Source of the DNA: an uncultured Dietzia sp.
GTDB taxonomy: Bacteria > Actinomycetota > Actinomycetes > Mycobacteriales > Mycobacteriaceae
Assembly (NCBI RefSeq): GCF_937873725.1
Contig: NZ_CALMYY010000088.1
Location: 62,001 to 126,000, forward strand
Length of the DNA stretch: 64,000 nt
Direction of reading: 5' to 3'
The notes below the pieces were generated by a model that was given only the letters and a program-made list of their open reading frames with translations, was not told where the DNA came from and searched no databases. Below, one piece after another: positions 18,444-30,039 of this stretch (positions within the stretch are counted from its first letter, which is position 1; the number at the start of each line of letters is the position of its first letter). The translations under genes and the position numbers were made by a program.

Positions 18444-19580
18444 ATGACCGTTTCCGCCCCGATCCGACCCCGTCGCCCCGACCGGGGGTACCTGAGTCGG
18501 CCGGCACGGGCCGCGGCGCCTCTCGTCGCCGGTCTGGTGCTGGCCGCCTGCGGCCCCTCCCCCGTCGACATGGTCGACCAGCCGATCACCACGACGCCCT
18601 CCCGGATGGCCGGCGAGGAACTCCAGAGATCCGCCGAGCCGGACGAGTCGTGCGCGCCCGAGCCGGCACCGGTCGAGTTCCCCGGAGGCGGGGAGCGCCG
18701 GGTCCCGTCCGGGGTCGCGGGACCGGACCAGGTCGGGGTCCCGCGATCGCCGGAGCGGATCCTCGCGCTCGGGGCGGGCGCCGTGGACGTCGCCTGCGCC
18801 CTGGGGCTGCAGGGTCTCGTCGTCGGGACGTCCGGGTTGCCGCCCGACGCCGACGTCTACCTACCCGCCTCCCTCCTCGGGCTGCCCGACCTCGCGATCA
18901 CCGCCGGGTCCGCGCCCGCCGGGGTCGCGGACGCGGCCCGCGCACTCGGGCCCGACCTCATCGTGGTGGCCGCCGACCAGGTGCCGGACCCGGACGTGGC
19001 GCGGGCCCTGGCCGGGGTGGCCCCCACCGTGGTCTACGACTCGGACGTCCTGCGGTGGAGCGAGGCCACCGCGGAGATCGCCGACGCCTACGGCCGACCC
19101 CGCGCCGGCGGGGACCTCCTTCTGGACGTGATCGAGCGGGCCCGGATCACCGCCGGCGCCACCACCCCCTCCGATACGTGGGTCTCCCTGCTCTCGGTGG
19201 CGGGCGCGGACGGGGAGGCAGTCTCGGTCCAGGGCCCGGACACCCTCGGATCGTTGATGCTCGAGGCCGTGGGGGCCGGCCGGCCCCCGGCCCAGCGCAC
19301 CCGGGACGGCCGGGGCGTCCCGCCGGCGCCCGAGTCGCCTCCCGTGGGTGACCCGCTCGACGGCGACGTGATCTTCGCGGTGGTGGGCGGCGGTGACCGG
19401 TCGGAGGAGGCCGCCCGGGAGGTGTTCGCCTCGACCAGGTGGAGGGACCTCGACGCGGTGGGCGCCCGCCGCGTGTTCGTGGTGGACCGCGCCGTGTGGG
19501 AGGGCGCCGGGCCCGTCGCCGCCCGCGCCGTCCTGGACGACATCAGGAACTCCATCAACGGGATCGCCCCCGACGGCTAG
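18444..19580 (+). CDS. FecB-like substrate-binding lipoprotein
   Basis: A 378-residue exported lipoprotein. The N-terminus is basic, then hydrophobic, ending in a lipobox LVLAACG with the lipidated Cys near residue 35. The mature part has the periplasmic-binding fold of ferric-siderophore/cobalamin ABC receptors (SPERILALGAGAVDVACALGL, then ALGPDLIVVAAD). Position next to ctaD matches Rv3044 (FecB). No permease or ATPase gene is adjacent, so its role in iron uptake is not certain; mycobacterial FecB has also been linked to haem and envelope function. Confidence 0.85.
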   Translation: MTVSAPIRPRRPDRGYLSRPARAAAPLVAGLVLAACGPSPVDMVDQPITTTPSRMAGEELQRSAEPDESCAPEPAPVEFPGGGERRVPSGVAGPDQVGVPRSPERILALGAGAVDVACALGLQGLVVGTSGLPPDADVYLPASLLGLPDLAITAGSAPAGVADAARALGPDLIVVAADQVPDPDVARALAGVAPTVVYDSDVLRWSEATAEIADAYGRPRAGGDLLLDVIERARITAGATTPSDTWVSLLSVAGADGEAVSVQGPDTLGSLMLEAVGAGRPPAQRTRDGRGVPPAPESPPVGDPLDGDVIFAVVGGGDRSEEAAREVFASTRWRDLDAVGARRVFVVDRAVWEGAGPVAARAVLDDIRNSINGIAPDG

Positions 19581-19601
19581 GGGCGATGTCCGGCCGGACG
19601 G

Positions 19602-19641
19602 GTGAGCCCCCGACATCTCCGGGTGGATGTCGGGGGCTCAC
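19602..19641. terminator. Bidirectional terminator between fecB-like gene and nrdF
   Basis: A perfect 15-bp stem, GTGAGCCCCCGACAT (19602-19616) with its complement at 19627-19641, separates two convergent genes by a 10-nt loop. Symmetry fits termination from both sides. Confidence 0.75.
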
Positions 19642-19658
19642 CACGCGCTGCGGGAGGG

Positions 19659-22916
<3,258 letters not shown>

Positions 22917-22920
<4 letters not shown>

Positions 22921-23363
22921 GGTTGGTGCTGCCAAAACTCTTCCAATCCTTCTCGGACGCGGATGACGTCCTCGTATGTGCCCATCAACTCGAACCGGTA
23001 GAGGTACGGGACCTCCAGCTTGCGAGCGATCACGTCGCCGGAGCGACCGTAATCCGATCCGAAGTTGGTGTTGCCGGCGGCGATGACGCCCCGGCAGAGG
23101 CTTCTGTTGTGCGCGTTATTGAGGAACGCGACCACCTGGCGCGGAACCGAGGCCCCGCTTCCCCCCGTGATCTCGAGGCTTCCCCCGTACGTCGGGACGA
23201 TCAGAACATACGGGTCCGACACCACCAGCTCGGGCTCGGACCTGCGCACCGGGATGCGCAGTGCCGGCAGCCCCAACCTGTCGACGAACCGCTTGGTGTT
23301 CTCGGAGATGTTGGAGAAGTAGACGATCCCCACCGGCTCGCCGGCCGGCAACGGAGCCGCCAT
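22917..23363 (-). CDS. nrdI: Flavodoxin-like NrdI
   Basis: A 148-residue flavoprotein that helps assemble the manganese-tyrosyl radical in NrdF. The start is [19 protein letters not shown] (FMN phosphate loop), followed by IVPTYGGS and [15 protein letters not shown], the family signature. GGGGG lies before the ATG. It sits between nrdH and nrdE, overlapping nrdE by 4 nt. Confidence 0.95.
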
Positions 23364-23420
23364 GACCGCCCCCTCTACCTCACGTCAGTGTGTTCCCACC
23401 GGTTCCGGACCGACCGGGCC

Positions 23421-23651
23421 TCAGGCCGCCACCGAGGCGAGCGCCTTGATCCGATCCGGGCGGAAGCCCGACCAGTGGTCGCCTCCGGCCACCACGACGG
23501 GCGCCTGGAGGTACCCCAGCGCCATCACGTACTCCCGCGCGTCGTCGTCCATCGAGATGTCGACGATCTCGTAGTCGATGCCCTGCTTGTCGAGCGCCTT
23601 GTAGGTGGCGTTGCACTGGACGCAGGCGGGCTTGGTGTAGACGGTGACCAT
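23421..23651 (-). CDS. nrdH: NrdH-redoxin
   Basis: A 76-residue glutaredoxin-like protein with thioredoxin-like redox activity, the electron donor to NrdEF. The active site is KPACVQCNATYKAL (CVQC), and the C-terminal half has VMALGYLQAPVVV and WSGFRPDRI, the NrdH signature. The ATG at 23651 is preferred with GAGGA upstream; the in-frame extension is leader sequence. It is the first gene of nrdHIEF, about 160 nt behind the promoter. Confidence 0.95.
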   Translation of the reverse strand: MVTVYTKPACVQCNATYKALDKQGIDYEIVDISMDDDAREYVMALGYLQAPVVVAGGDHWSGFRPDRIKALASVAA

Positions 23652-23738
23652 GAGTCGGGGTCCTCTTTCGGCACGGGCGCCGGGCGGCGCGGAGGGGTCT
23701 TCTCTAGCGGTCATCGGTTCCGGCGCTCTCGCCCGGCC

Positions 23739-23747
23739 TGTGGACAA
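23739..23747. promoter_or_regulatory. DnaA-box-like 9-mer in the nrdH leader
   Basis: TGTGGACAA is the complement of TTGTCCACA, a good match to the actinobacterial DnaA box. DnaA is known to act at nrd promoters in other bacteria. A single box is weak evidence of binding. Confidence 0.35.
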
Positions 23748-23817
23748 CCGCGGTGTCTGTCATGGTTCACGACCCGAACTCCACGAGTGGCATTCATCGG
23801 GACCGCGACGCCTCTAG

Positions 23818-23833
23818 ACACTACCCCTAGTGG
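23818..23833. promoter_or_regulatory. NrdR box 1 (overlaps -10)
   Basis: ACACTACCCCTAGTGG agrees with the palindromic NrdR consensus in both half-sites (ACACTA / TAGTG). It covers the -10 hexamer, a fitting position for a repressor. Confidence 0.6.
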
Positions 23834-23845
23834 CTGGAAGGTCAA
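23818..23845 (-). promoter_or_regulatory. Sigma-70-type promoter of nrdHIEF
   Basis: On the minus strand TTGACC (23845-23840) is separated by 16 nt from TAGTGT (23823-23818). It points toward nrdH and leaves a leader of about 160 nt. Confidence 0.6.
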
Positions 23846-23849
23846 CCAA

Positions 23850-23865
23850 CCACAACATTTTGGTC
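23850..23865. promoter_or_regulatory. NrdR box 2
   Basis: CCACAACATTTTGGTC matches the NrdR consensus less well, but it starts exactly 32 bp from box 1. NrdR boxes typically occur as pairs about three helical turns apart. Confidence 0.5.
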
Positions 23866-24111
23866 TTACAACGCTGGTATTCCCAGGTCGCGATCCCGCC
23901 TTGTGGACGCTCGCGACCCCGCCCCGGAACCGCCGTCCCCGAGCCCCGCCCGGGGCCGGCGCCCCGTCCCCCGCCCGACCGGCGGACGCCCCTCGCGGCG
24001 GATCCCGACCGTCCACAGGCCCTCCCCATGTGGCCCACATGTTGTCCCCACTCCCTCCACACGACGGACCGGGGCGGGAGGGGACGGGACGACGACGACA
24101 ACGACGACGAC

Positions 24112-24147
24112 GAGGGCCCGCCGCCGGCAAACCGGAGACGGGCCCTC
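24112..24147 (-). terminator. Hairpin terminator after rpmJ
   Basis: GAGGGCCCG (24112-24120) and CGGGCCCTC (24139-24147) form a 9-bp stem 30 nt past the leftward rpmJ stop. Confidence 0.55.
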
Positions 24148-24177
24148 GAGGGTGCGTGGGAACCCACGCGGCGGAAC

Positions 24178-24300
24178 TCAGCCCTGACGGGCCTTGAACC
24201 GGGGATCTTTCCTGTTGATCACGAAGACCTTGCCGTGACGACGGACAACCTGGGCGCCCGGCTTGTTCTTCAGCGACCGAAGGGACTTGCGGACCTTCAT
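24178..24300 (-). CDS. rpmJ: Ribosomal protein bL36, zinc-free type
   Basis: A 40-residue ribosomal protein, [19 protein letters not shown] and so on, ending [11 protein letters not shown]. The usual zinc-binding Cys/His set of L36 is absent (no cysteine), so this is the alternative, zinc-independent paralogue that often replaces the zinc form under zinc limitation. AGGAG lies 6 nt before the ATG. It stands alone, away from the ribosomal operons, and diverges from nadE. No Zur-like site was recognised upstream. Confidence 0.93.
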   Translation of the reverse strand: MKVRKSLRSLKNKPGAQVVRRHGKVFVINRKDPRFKARQG

Positions 24301-24462
24301 CTGGCGCTCCTTAGGCTCTCGGGCGGCCATGAGGGCCGCCGACTCGTCTGGGGATGACTGTGCGAGACGTCCGGCCACGGGGCCGGATGCACGACACACA
24401 ACTGGTCCATCGTAACGGAAGGCCCCACCAGAACTCCAACCGGCGGAGAAGTCCCCGCACCC

Positions 24463-24468
24463 TATGCT
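24463..24468 (+). promoter_or_regulatory. -10 hexamer TATGCT, nadE leaderless-type start
   Basis: TATGCT ends 7 nt before ATG 24476, ruling against the ATG at 24464 inside the hexamer. Confidence 0.5.
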
Positions 24469-24475
24469 GGCACCC

Positions 24476-25351
24476 ATGGCTGACACCCCCATCGGAACAG
24501 AGATACGGACCGCGATCATCGAGGAACTCGGGGTCCGGCCCGAGATCGATCCGGCGGCCGAGGTCGATCGCCGGGTCTGCTTCCTCGTCGACTACCTCCG
24601 CTCGACCCCGGCGACGGGATTCGTGCTGGGCATCAGCGGCGGTCAGGACTCGACGCTGGCGGGTCGGCTCTGCCAACTCGCCGCGGAGAAGCTCCGGGAC
24701 GAGGGCCTGGCGGCCGCCCGGTTCGTGGCGATGCGGCTGCCCTACGGTGCCCAGTCCGACGAGGCCGACGCGCAGACGGCCCTTGAGTTCATCCGGCCCG
24801 ACGCCGCCATCACGGTGGATGTCCGGGCCGCGTCCGACGCCGCGTCCGCCGCCGCGGCCACGGCCCTGGACGCCCTCCCCGATCACGCGGGCCCGCTCCG
24901 CGACCTCGTCCGCGGCAACATCAAGGCGCGCGAGCGGATGATCGCGCAGTATGCGGTCGCCGGGCAGTTGGGCCTCCTCGTCGTGGGAACCGATCACGCC
25001 GCCGAGGCACTGACCGGGTTCTTCACCAAGTACGGCGACGGTGGCGTGGACCTCACCCCCCTGACCGGCCTCACCAAGCGGCAGGGCGCCGCCCTGCTGC
25101 GCCACCTGGGCGCACCGGAGTCGACCTGGCGCAAGGTCCCCACGGCCGATCTGGAGGACGATCGCCCGGGCCTGCCCGACGAGGTCCGGCTGGGCGTGAC
25201 CTACGAGCAGATCGACGACTACCTCGAGGGTCGCGACGGCGTCCCGGCGGACGCCGCGGCCCGGATCGAGCAGATGTTCGTCGTGTCCCGCCACAAGCGC
25301 GCCGTGCCCGCCTCCCCGCTCGACACATGGTGGAGAGAAGGCCGCCCGTAA
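24476..25351 (+). CDS. nadE: Ammonia-dependent NAD+ synthetase
   Basis: A 291-residue enzyme that converts nicotinate adenine dinucleotide to NAD+ with ammonia and ATP. The PP-loop is [15 protein letters not shown]; other motifs are [28 protein letters not shown] and [15 protein letters not shown]. The missing N-terminal glutaminase domain makes it the short NH3-dependent form, unlike the glutamine-dependent NadE of M. tuberculosis. It completes the salvage route that begins with pncB. Confidence 0.94.
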   Translation: MADTPIGTEIRTAIIEELGVRPEIDPAAEVDRRVCFLVDYLRSTPATGFVLGISGGQDSTLAGRLCQLAAEKLRDEGLAAARFVAMRLPYGAQSDEADAQTALEFIRPDAAITVDVRAASDAASAAAATALDALPDHAGPLRDLVRGNIKARERMIAQYAVAGQLGLLVVGTDHAAEALTGFFTKYGDGGVDLTPLTGLTKRQGAALLRHLGAPESTWRKVPTADLEDDRPGLPDEVRLGVTYEQIDDYLEGRDGVPADAAARIEQMFVVSRHKRAVPASPLDTWWREGRP

Positions 25352-25412
25352 GGCGCATCACGTTGCCGTGTTGACTGTTCTCGATCCATTCACTCCAGGA
25401 AGGGCACCACTT

Positions 25413-26069
25413 ATGCCAGCACACAGACTCCTCACCGGACTCGCGACGGCGACCCTGCTCGGCGCCGGCCTCACGACCACCGCGGCCGTGGCCACCGCCG
25501 CAGAGGGCGGTCAGCGCACCGGACCGGTCCAGTTCTGGGCCGAGGACCTCGGAAACTGCAAGGCCGAGTTCACCATCCGCAACACGACCAACGTCACCAC
25601 TTACACCCTCGACTGGCGCATCGACGACGAGCCGCTGCGGACGGTGGACGGCATTCCGTTCGACATCGGCCGCACCGGAGGCATGGCGTCGACCGTGCTC
25701 GAGGGCCCCCGGTGGCCGGACGACATCCCGACCGAGGGCCCGAACACCGTCGACAAGAGGTGGATGGTGTCGGACCGGGCGCCGTCGACCAAGACCTACG
25801 TCCAGGACCTGAAGGACATCACCGGGACGTACAACCCGCCGCTCCCCAACCCGGAGTCCGACACCCACACCGTGTCCTACCGCATGGTGCTGGGCCCCCC
25901 CGGCAACAACGGCCAGACGCAGGACGGAAATCCCGAGTGGCTCGGAGATCGCCAGTGGCACTCGATCGAGGTCACCGGATGCAATCCCCCGGTCGATCCG
26001 CCCGCCACCGGCTCGCTCGCGGGGTTCCTCGGCAGCCTCGGCAGCGTCGGCAGCCTCGGCCGGGGCTGA
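25413..26069 (+). CDS. Secreted protein of unknown function
   Basis: A 218-residue exported protein. Residues 1-33 form a signal peptide (LLTGLATATLLGAGLTTTAAVATAA). The mature part has CKAEFTIRNTTNVTTYTLDWRID, suggesting a beta-sandwich, and a second Cys near the end (EVTGCNPP), likely a disulfide. The C-terminus is Gly-Ser-Leu-rich (LGSLGSVGSLGRG). AGGAAGG lies before the ATG. It is unrelated in function to nadE as far as I can see. Confidence 0.7.
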   Translation: MPAHRLLTGLATATLLGAGLTTTAAVATAAEGGQRTGPVQFWAEDLGNCKAEFTIRNTTNVTTYTLDWRIDDEPLRTVDGIPFDIGRTGGMASTVLEGPRWPDDIPTEGPNTVDKRWMVSDRAPSTKTYVQDLKDITGTYNPPLPNPESDTHTVSYRMVLGPPGNNGQTQDGNPEWLGDRQWHSIEVTGCNPPVDPPATGSLAGFLGSLGSVGSLGRG

Positions 26070-26102
26070 TCGACCCGGGACCGCCCACCGGGCAAAAAAA
26101 GA

Positions 26103-26141
26103 GATACCCCGGATCATCTTCCTCAGATGATCCGGGGTATC
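26103..26141. terminator. Strong bidirectional terminator
   Basis: A perfect 17-bp stem (26103-26119 with 26125-26141, loop TCCTC) is preceded by an A7 run, giving a U tract on the minus strand. It ends the leftward tRNA-Ala transcript and can also stop the rightward secreted-protein transcript. Confidence 0.85.
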
Positions 26142-26145
26142 CCCG

Positions 26146-26221
26146 TGGTGGAGCTAAGGGGATTCGAACCCCTGACCCCCACACTGCCAGTGTGGTGCGC
26201 TACCAGCTGCGCCATAGCCCC
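26146..26221 (-). tRNA. tRNA-Ala (anticodon GGC)
   Basis: Acceptor GGGGCTA pairs with TAGCTCC; the anticodon arm is CCACA-CTGGCAG-TGTGG giving GGC; the T arm is AGGGG-TTCGAAT-CCCCT. Discriminator A and an encoded CCA follow, for 76 nt. Confidence 0.95.
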
Positions 26222-26354
26222 GTATCCAGTTGTCCGCCGCCAACCTCTCGGCCACCGGCTCGACCAAAGTTACACCATCGCGGTCGGGCCCTCCAAATCG
26301 CCTCCGGCCCCGCCCGCGTGGGACGGGGCCGGCGGCGAGCACGGCCGGACGGCG

Positions 26355-27098
26355 CTACGCCAGGATGGTGTCGAGCCAGGTCGGGTCCGAGATCTCGACG
26401 ACCTTGCCGTCGAAGGCGACGGTCGGCGTAGAGACGCGGTCGGTGATCTCGCGGATGCTCTTCTGCGCGTTGTCGGCGCTGTCGGAGGCCTTGTCCATGC
26501 CGCCGTTCGTCTCCACGTTGCCGATGCACTCGACCGAGTCGGCGTTCGCGCCCGCGGCCTCGGCGGTGTCGGCCAGCTCCTTCGGGGTGCGGTCGCCGCC
26601 GCCCTCCGAGGGCTGCTGGGCGAAGAAGGCGTTCTTGACCTTGAAGAAGACGGGCAGCGAGTCCTTGGCCGCGACGCACTGGATGGCCGCGAGGGCGCGG
26701 GTGGAGTACTCCCCCGACCCCGACTGGCCGTTGAGGAAGTTGAGGGTGTGGAACTCGACGCGCAGGTCCCCTGCCTCGACCGCGGACGCGATGCGCTCGC
26801 CGTTCTGCCCCTCGAAGGAGCCGCACGCCGGGCACATGTAGTCCTCCCAGATCTGGACCGTCGGCGCGCCCTCCTCGCCCACCGTGACCACTCCCGCGTC
26901 GGAGATCCCGATCAGGGGGTCGGCCGTCTCGCCGAACGTGATCGGGTTGGCCTCCCCGCCCCGCTGCGCCATCCAGACGATTCCTCCGAGCACCACCACG
27001 GCGACGGCGATCAGGGCCGCGACCGTGATGAGCATCCCGTTGTTCGACTTGGTCTGCAGCACCTTGGTGCTCTTGTTACCTGCGGGCTTGGCGTTCAC
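26355..27098 (-). CDS. Membrane-anchored DsbA-like thioredoxin-fold protein
   Basis: A 247-residue protein with one N-terminal membrane helix (about residues 22-43) and an extracytoplasmic DsbA-type domain. The active site is EDYMCPACGSFEG (CPAC) and the cis-proline loop STPTVAFDG is present. It probably forms or shuffles disulfides in exported proteins. A further Cys pair (IQCVAA, VECIGN) may form a structural disulfide as in mycobacterial DsbA-like proteins. GTG start. Confidence 0.88.
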   Translation of the reverse strand: MNAKPAGNKSTKVLQTKSNNGMLITVAALIAVAVVVLGGIVWMAQRGGEANPITFGETADPLIGISDAGVVTVGEEGAPTVQIWEDYMCPACGSFEGQNGERIASAVEAGDLRVEFHTLNFLNGQSGSGEYSTRALAAIQCVAAKDSLPVFFKVKNAFFAQQPSEGGGDRTPKELADTAEAAGANADSVECIGNVETNGGMDKASDSADNAQKSIREITDRVSTPTVAFDGKVVEISDPTWLDTILA

Positions 27099-27223
27099 GT
27101 GTGCGCGGGCCTCTCTCTACTGGGATGCCGACGGCCCCTGTCCGGGCGATCGGCGACTACCGAGAGGGTACCGAAGCGCCGCTGCCCGCTCGGAGCCGCG
27201 GGCGGTCGGGCAGGTGAAATGCA

Positions 27224-27258
27224 CCGAGCCCCCGGTCGGTGATCGACCGGGGGCTCGG
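27224..27258 (-). terminator. Terminator of tmRNA
   Basis: A perfect 15-bp stem (27224-27238 with 27244-27258, loop GTGAT) lies immediately beyond the tmRNA 3' end. Confidence 0.75.
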
Positions 27259-27263
27259 CCCGA

Positions 27264-27637
27264 TGGTGGAGCTGCCGGGAATTGAACCCGGGTCCTCCGC
27301 AGCCTCGGCAGGGCTTCTCCGTGCGCAGTCCGCTGTGGCATCTACTCGGATCTCGCCCTCATACGGACATGTCGGCGATGACGATCCCAGTCACTGTGAG
27401 GTGTCCCGACCCACCCCGTGACCGGGTGGGGCGGTGATCTCTCTAGATGATGCCGGTGACCGGGGCGAGAGCGACCCCGGGCCGACAGACTACGAGCTCG
27501 CTATCAGGCAGCGAGGGCGTAGTCGCGCTGATTGGTATCGGCGCGTAATTGGTTGCCGCGACGCTTACGGTGGTCTCTGGCCTGCACCGGCACGCTTCCC
27601 CTGCGTCAACTCACGTAGTCGAAACCACATCAGCCCC
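27264..27637 (-). ncRNA. ssrA: tmRNA (transfer-messenger RNA)
   Basis: A 374-nt RNA that rescues stalled ribosomes. The 5' end GGGGCTGATGTGG and 3' end CAGCTCCACCA form the tRNA-like half, with T arm around TTCAATT. The message part encodes the degradation tag ADTNQRDYALAA followed by TGA, close to the mycobacterial ADSHQRDYALAA. CCA is encoded. SmpB, its partner, lies one gene away on the same strand. Confidence 0.96.
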
Positions 27638-27671
27638 GTCAGGTCCGCCGACTCACGCCGACGGACTCCCG

Positions 27672-27677
27672 ACCATA
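27672..27677 (-). promoter_or_regulatory. Possible ssrA -10 (TATGGT)
   Basis: TATGGT lies 35 nt before the mature tmRNA 5' end, allowing a short leader removed by RNase P. Confidence 0.35.
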
Positions 27678-27720
27678 CCCCGATGTGGGCGGGCCCGCCA
27701 GGGTGATGTGCCTCACCGGG

Positions 27721-28569
27721 TCAGCCCAGCGCGAGCAGGACGATCGCCGCCCCCGCCAGACCGAGCCCGGCCAACTGCACCGGGCGCAGGCGCTCCCCTC
27801 CGTGGGTGACGGCCAACGCGACCGTGAACGCGGGGTAGAGCGCGGCGATCACGCTGACGAGCGAGAGCATGCCGGCCTGCGAGGCGAAGTAGAAGCTGCC
27901 GTTGGCGACGGCGTCGAACACCGCGATCACCAACCCGATGGCGACGAGACGACCGGAGAACCCGAACGACTCGCGTACGGCGATGGCCGCGGCCAGCACG
28001 ACGACGGTGGCCCCGATCCGTGACGCCGCGACCGGCCACAGTCCCTCGCCCGGCGGAACCTGCGCCAACAGGACGAAGAAGCCCGCGAACGCCAGGCCCG
28101 AGATCACCGTGAGCGCCATCAACTGCGGGGTGAGCCGCCCGTGTTCGGCCGAGGACCCCTCCTCGCTCTCCAGCGACACCAGGACCGTGGCGACGAGGGC
28201 CAGCGCCATGCCGAGGAGCGCGTTCCCCCCGGGCCGCTCCCCCGCCGCCAGGCCGACGCCGAGCGGGACGGCCGCGGCGAGCACCGCGGTGATCGGCGAG
28301 ATCACGCTCATCGGACCGCGCGAGAGCGCGACGTAGAACGACCACACCGCGATCCCCGACGCCAGTCCCGAGGCCACTCCCCACGCCACCCCGACGAGAG
28401 TGGGCGAGCCACCGGCCACCACCGCCGCCCCACCGACCAGCAGGATCGACAGCGGGTACGCCACGCTGACCACGCGCAGCGCGCGGGCCCGGCGGGACGC
28501 CACCCCGCCGAGGTAGTCGCTGATGCCATACGCCACCGCCGAGGTCGACGCCAGCGCGACCGGCATCAT
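27721..28569 (-). CDS. EamA/DMT-family transporter
   Basis: A 282-residue protein with ten hydrophobic helices in two EamA repeats, a drug/metabolite transporter that likely exports small metabolites. Recognisable are SAVAYGISDYLGG at the start and SVIAALYPAFTVALA in the second repeat. The ATG overlaps the smpB stop as ATGA, so it is translated with smpB. Substrate is unknown. Confidence 0.85.
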   Translation of the reverse strand: MMPVALASTSAVAYGISDYLGGVASRRARALRVVSVAYPLSILLVGGAAVVAGGSPTLVGVAWGVASGLASGIAVWSFYVALSRGPMSVISPITAVLAAAVPLGVGLAAGERPGGNALLGMALALVATVLVSLESEEGSSAEHGRLTPQLMALTVISGLAFAGFFVLLAQVPPGEGLWPVAASRIGATVVVLAAAIAVRESFGFSGRLVAIGLVIAVFDAVANGSFYFASQAGMLSLVSVIAALYPAFTVALAVTHGGERLRPVQLAGLGLAGAAIVLLALG

Positions 28570-29075
28570 CCGGTCATGCCCTTGATCTTCCTGCCGATCT
28601 CGCGGACGGCCTCGCGCTCGGCGGTCCGCTTGGCGATGTCCTGACGCTTGTCGTGCGCCTGCTTGCCGCGCGCCACGGCCAGCTCGACCTTGACGCGCCC
28701 GCCCACGAAGTAGAGGGACAGCGGGATCAGGGTGGAGTTGCCGTCCCGGACCTTGCCGACCAGCGAATCGATCTCGCGGCGGTGAAGGAGGAGTTTGCGG
28801 GCCCGCTTGGGGGCGTGGTTGGTCCAGCTCCCGTGCGAATATTCGGGAATGTGGAGCCCGCGGAGCCACACCTCGCCGTCGTCGACCGTCGCGAACGCGT
28901 CGACCAACGAGGCCTTGCCCTCGCGCATGCTCTTGATCTCCGTGCCGACCAACGCGATGCCCGCCTCGTAGGTGTCGAGGATCGTGTACTCGTGTCGGGC
29001 CTTGCGGTTGCTGGCGATCACGCTCCCGTCGGAGCCGAGCGACGACGCGCCCTTCTTCTTGCCCTTCTTGGCCAC
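28566..29075 (-). CDS. smpB: SsrA-binding protein SmpB
   Basis: A 169-residue tmRNA partner. Core motifs are NRKARHEYTILDTYEAGI, LVGTEIKSMREGKASLVDAF, LHIPEYSHG, RKLLLHRREIDSL and IPLSLYFVGGRVKVELAVA; the basic C-terminal helix follows. An extra lysine-rich N-terminus (MAKKGKKKG) is present. GTG start with AGGAGGTG 7 nt upstream. It lies downstream of ftsEX, as in mycobacteria. Confidence 0.96.
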   Translation of the reverse strand: MAKKGKKKGASSLGSDGSVIASNRKARHEYTILDTYEAGIALVGTEIKSMREGKASLVDAFATVDDGEVWLRGLHIPEYSHGSWTNHAPKRARKLLLHRREIDSLVGKVRDGNSTLIPLSLYFVGGRVKVELAVARGKQAHDKRQDIAKRTAEREAVREIGRKIKGMTG

Positions 29076-29136
29076 GTCGGCTCACCTCCTCGTTCGGCGT
29101 GGACTGGCAGACCCCCGAGTGTAGATCAGCGACTGA

Positions 29137-30039
29137 TCAGTGCCGAACCGTGATCCGCAGGGTGGCCCACGCGGTCAACGCGGATACGACGGCGCCCGCC
29201 GCCACGAGAACCGGGGCCAGGAGCAGGATGTCCGCGGTGGTGATCCGTTCCACCAGATTCGCGCGGTAGGCCTCGGCCAGCACCCGGTCGAGGAACACGC
29301 CCTTGGCCGCCAGGAGGCCGCCGACGGCGAGCAGCGCGCCGACCACCGCGGCGATCACCGCCTCGAGGATGAACGGGAGGTCGGTGTACCAGCGGCTCGC
29401 CCCCACCAGGCGCATGATCCCGACCGCGGTCCGTCGGGTGAACGCGGCGATCTGGGTCATGTTGGCGATGAGCAGGACGGTGGCCAGGAGCTGGACCACC
29501 GCGATGGTGAAGGCGGCGTTCCGGACCCCGTCCAGCACGGAGAACACCCGCTCGACCAGCTCACCCTGCCCCTGGACGATCTCGATCCCCTCGACGTCGG
29601 CCAGGGCCTGCGCGACCGACTCCGCCCGGGTCGGGTCGACGAGCGTGAGCGTGAACCGCGAGCCGAGCGCGTCGGGGGAGGTCGACTCCACCAGGACCGG
29701 ATCGGTCGAGGAGAACAGTTCGACGAACTCGTCGTACGTCTGTCGGGGGTTCTTGTACTCCACCGAGGCGACGCCGTCCGTGGCCTCGAGCTCGGCGCGG
29801 ATCCGCCCGCACGCCGACGTGCAGTCGGGATCCTCGAGCGAGATGGAGCGGTCCACGTAGACGCGGAACTCGTTGAGGTAGTCGTACTTGGCCTGACTGG
29901 CGGAGGCGGTCATCACCACGAGCACGCCGGCCCCGAGCATCGCGAGCGCGACGGCGGTGGTGATGATCATGGCCAGGGTCATCGACAGGTTGCGGCGCAG
30001 CCCCTGCCAGACCTCCGACGCGATGAACGTGACGGCCAT
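29137..30039 (-). CDS. ftsX: Cell-division ABC-type membrane protein FtsX
   Basis: A 300-residue protein with four membrane helices and a large extracytoplasmic domain (about residues 45-170) that contacts cell-wall hydrolases. Features include EVWQGLRRNLSMTLAM at the N-terminus and IMRLVGASRWYTDLPFILEA near the FtsE-contacting loop. A Cys pair in DPDCTSACGRI is typical of mycobacterial FtsX. Its start overlaps the ftsE stop by 1 nt (TGATG). Confidence 0.95.
   Translation of the reverse strand: MAVTFIASEVWQGLRRNLSMTLAMIITTAVALAMLGAGVLVVMTASASQAKYDYLNEFRVYVDRSISLEDPDCTSACGRIRAELEATDGVASVEYKNPRQTYDEFVELFSSTDPVLVESTSPDALGSRFTLTLVDPTRAESVAQALADVEGIEIVQGQGELVERVFSVLDGVRNAAFTIAVVQLLATVLLIANMTQIAAFTRRTAVGIMRLVGASRWYTDLPFILEAVIAAVVGALLAVGGLLAAKGVFLDRVLAEAYRANLVERITTADILLLAPVLVAAGAVVSALTAWATLRITVRH

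Larger units (their letters stand above)
23652..24111. other. nrdH leader and promoter region
   Basis: No gene is supported here. It contains a roughly 160-nt untranslated leader of nrdH with a DnaA-box-like TGTGGACAA (23739-23747), the promoter and two NrdR-like boxes (23818-23865), and G+C-rich spacer up to the rpmJ terminator with a GAC trinucleotide run at about 24087-24113. Confidence 0.6.

Noticed and set aside
23736..24070. Possible replication origin with DnaA-like boxes
   Set aside because: Too few boxes, no AT-rich unwinding element, and no dnaA/dnaN/rpmH neighbours.
24087..24113. GAC trinucleotide run as a functional repeat
   Set aside because: Short, imperfect and in a spacer beyond a terminator; likely simple-sequence drift.
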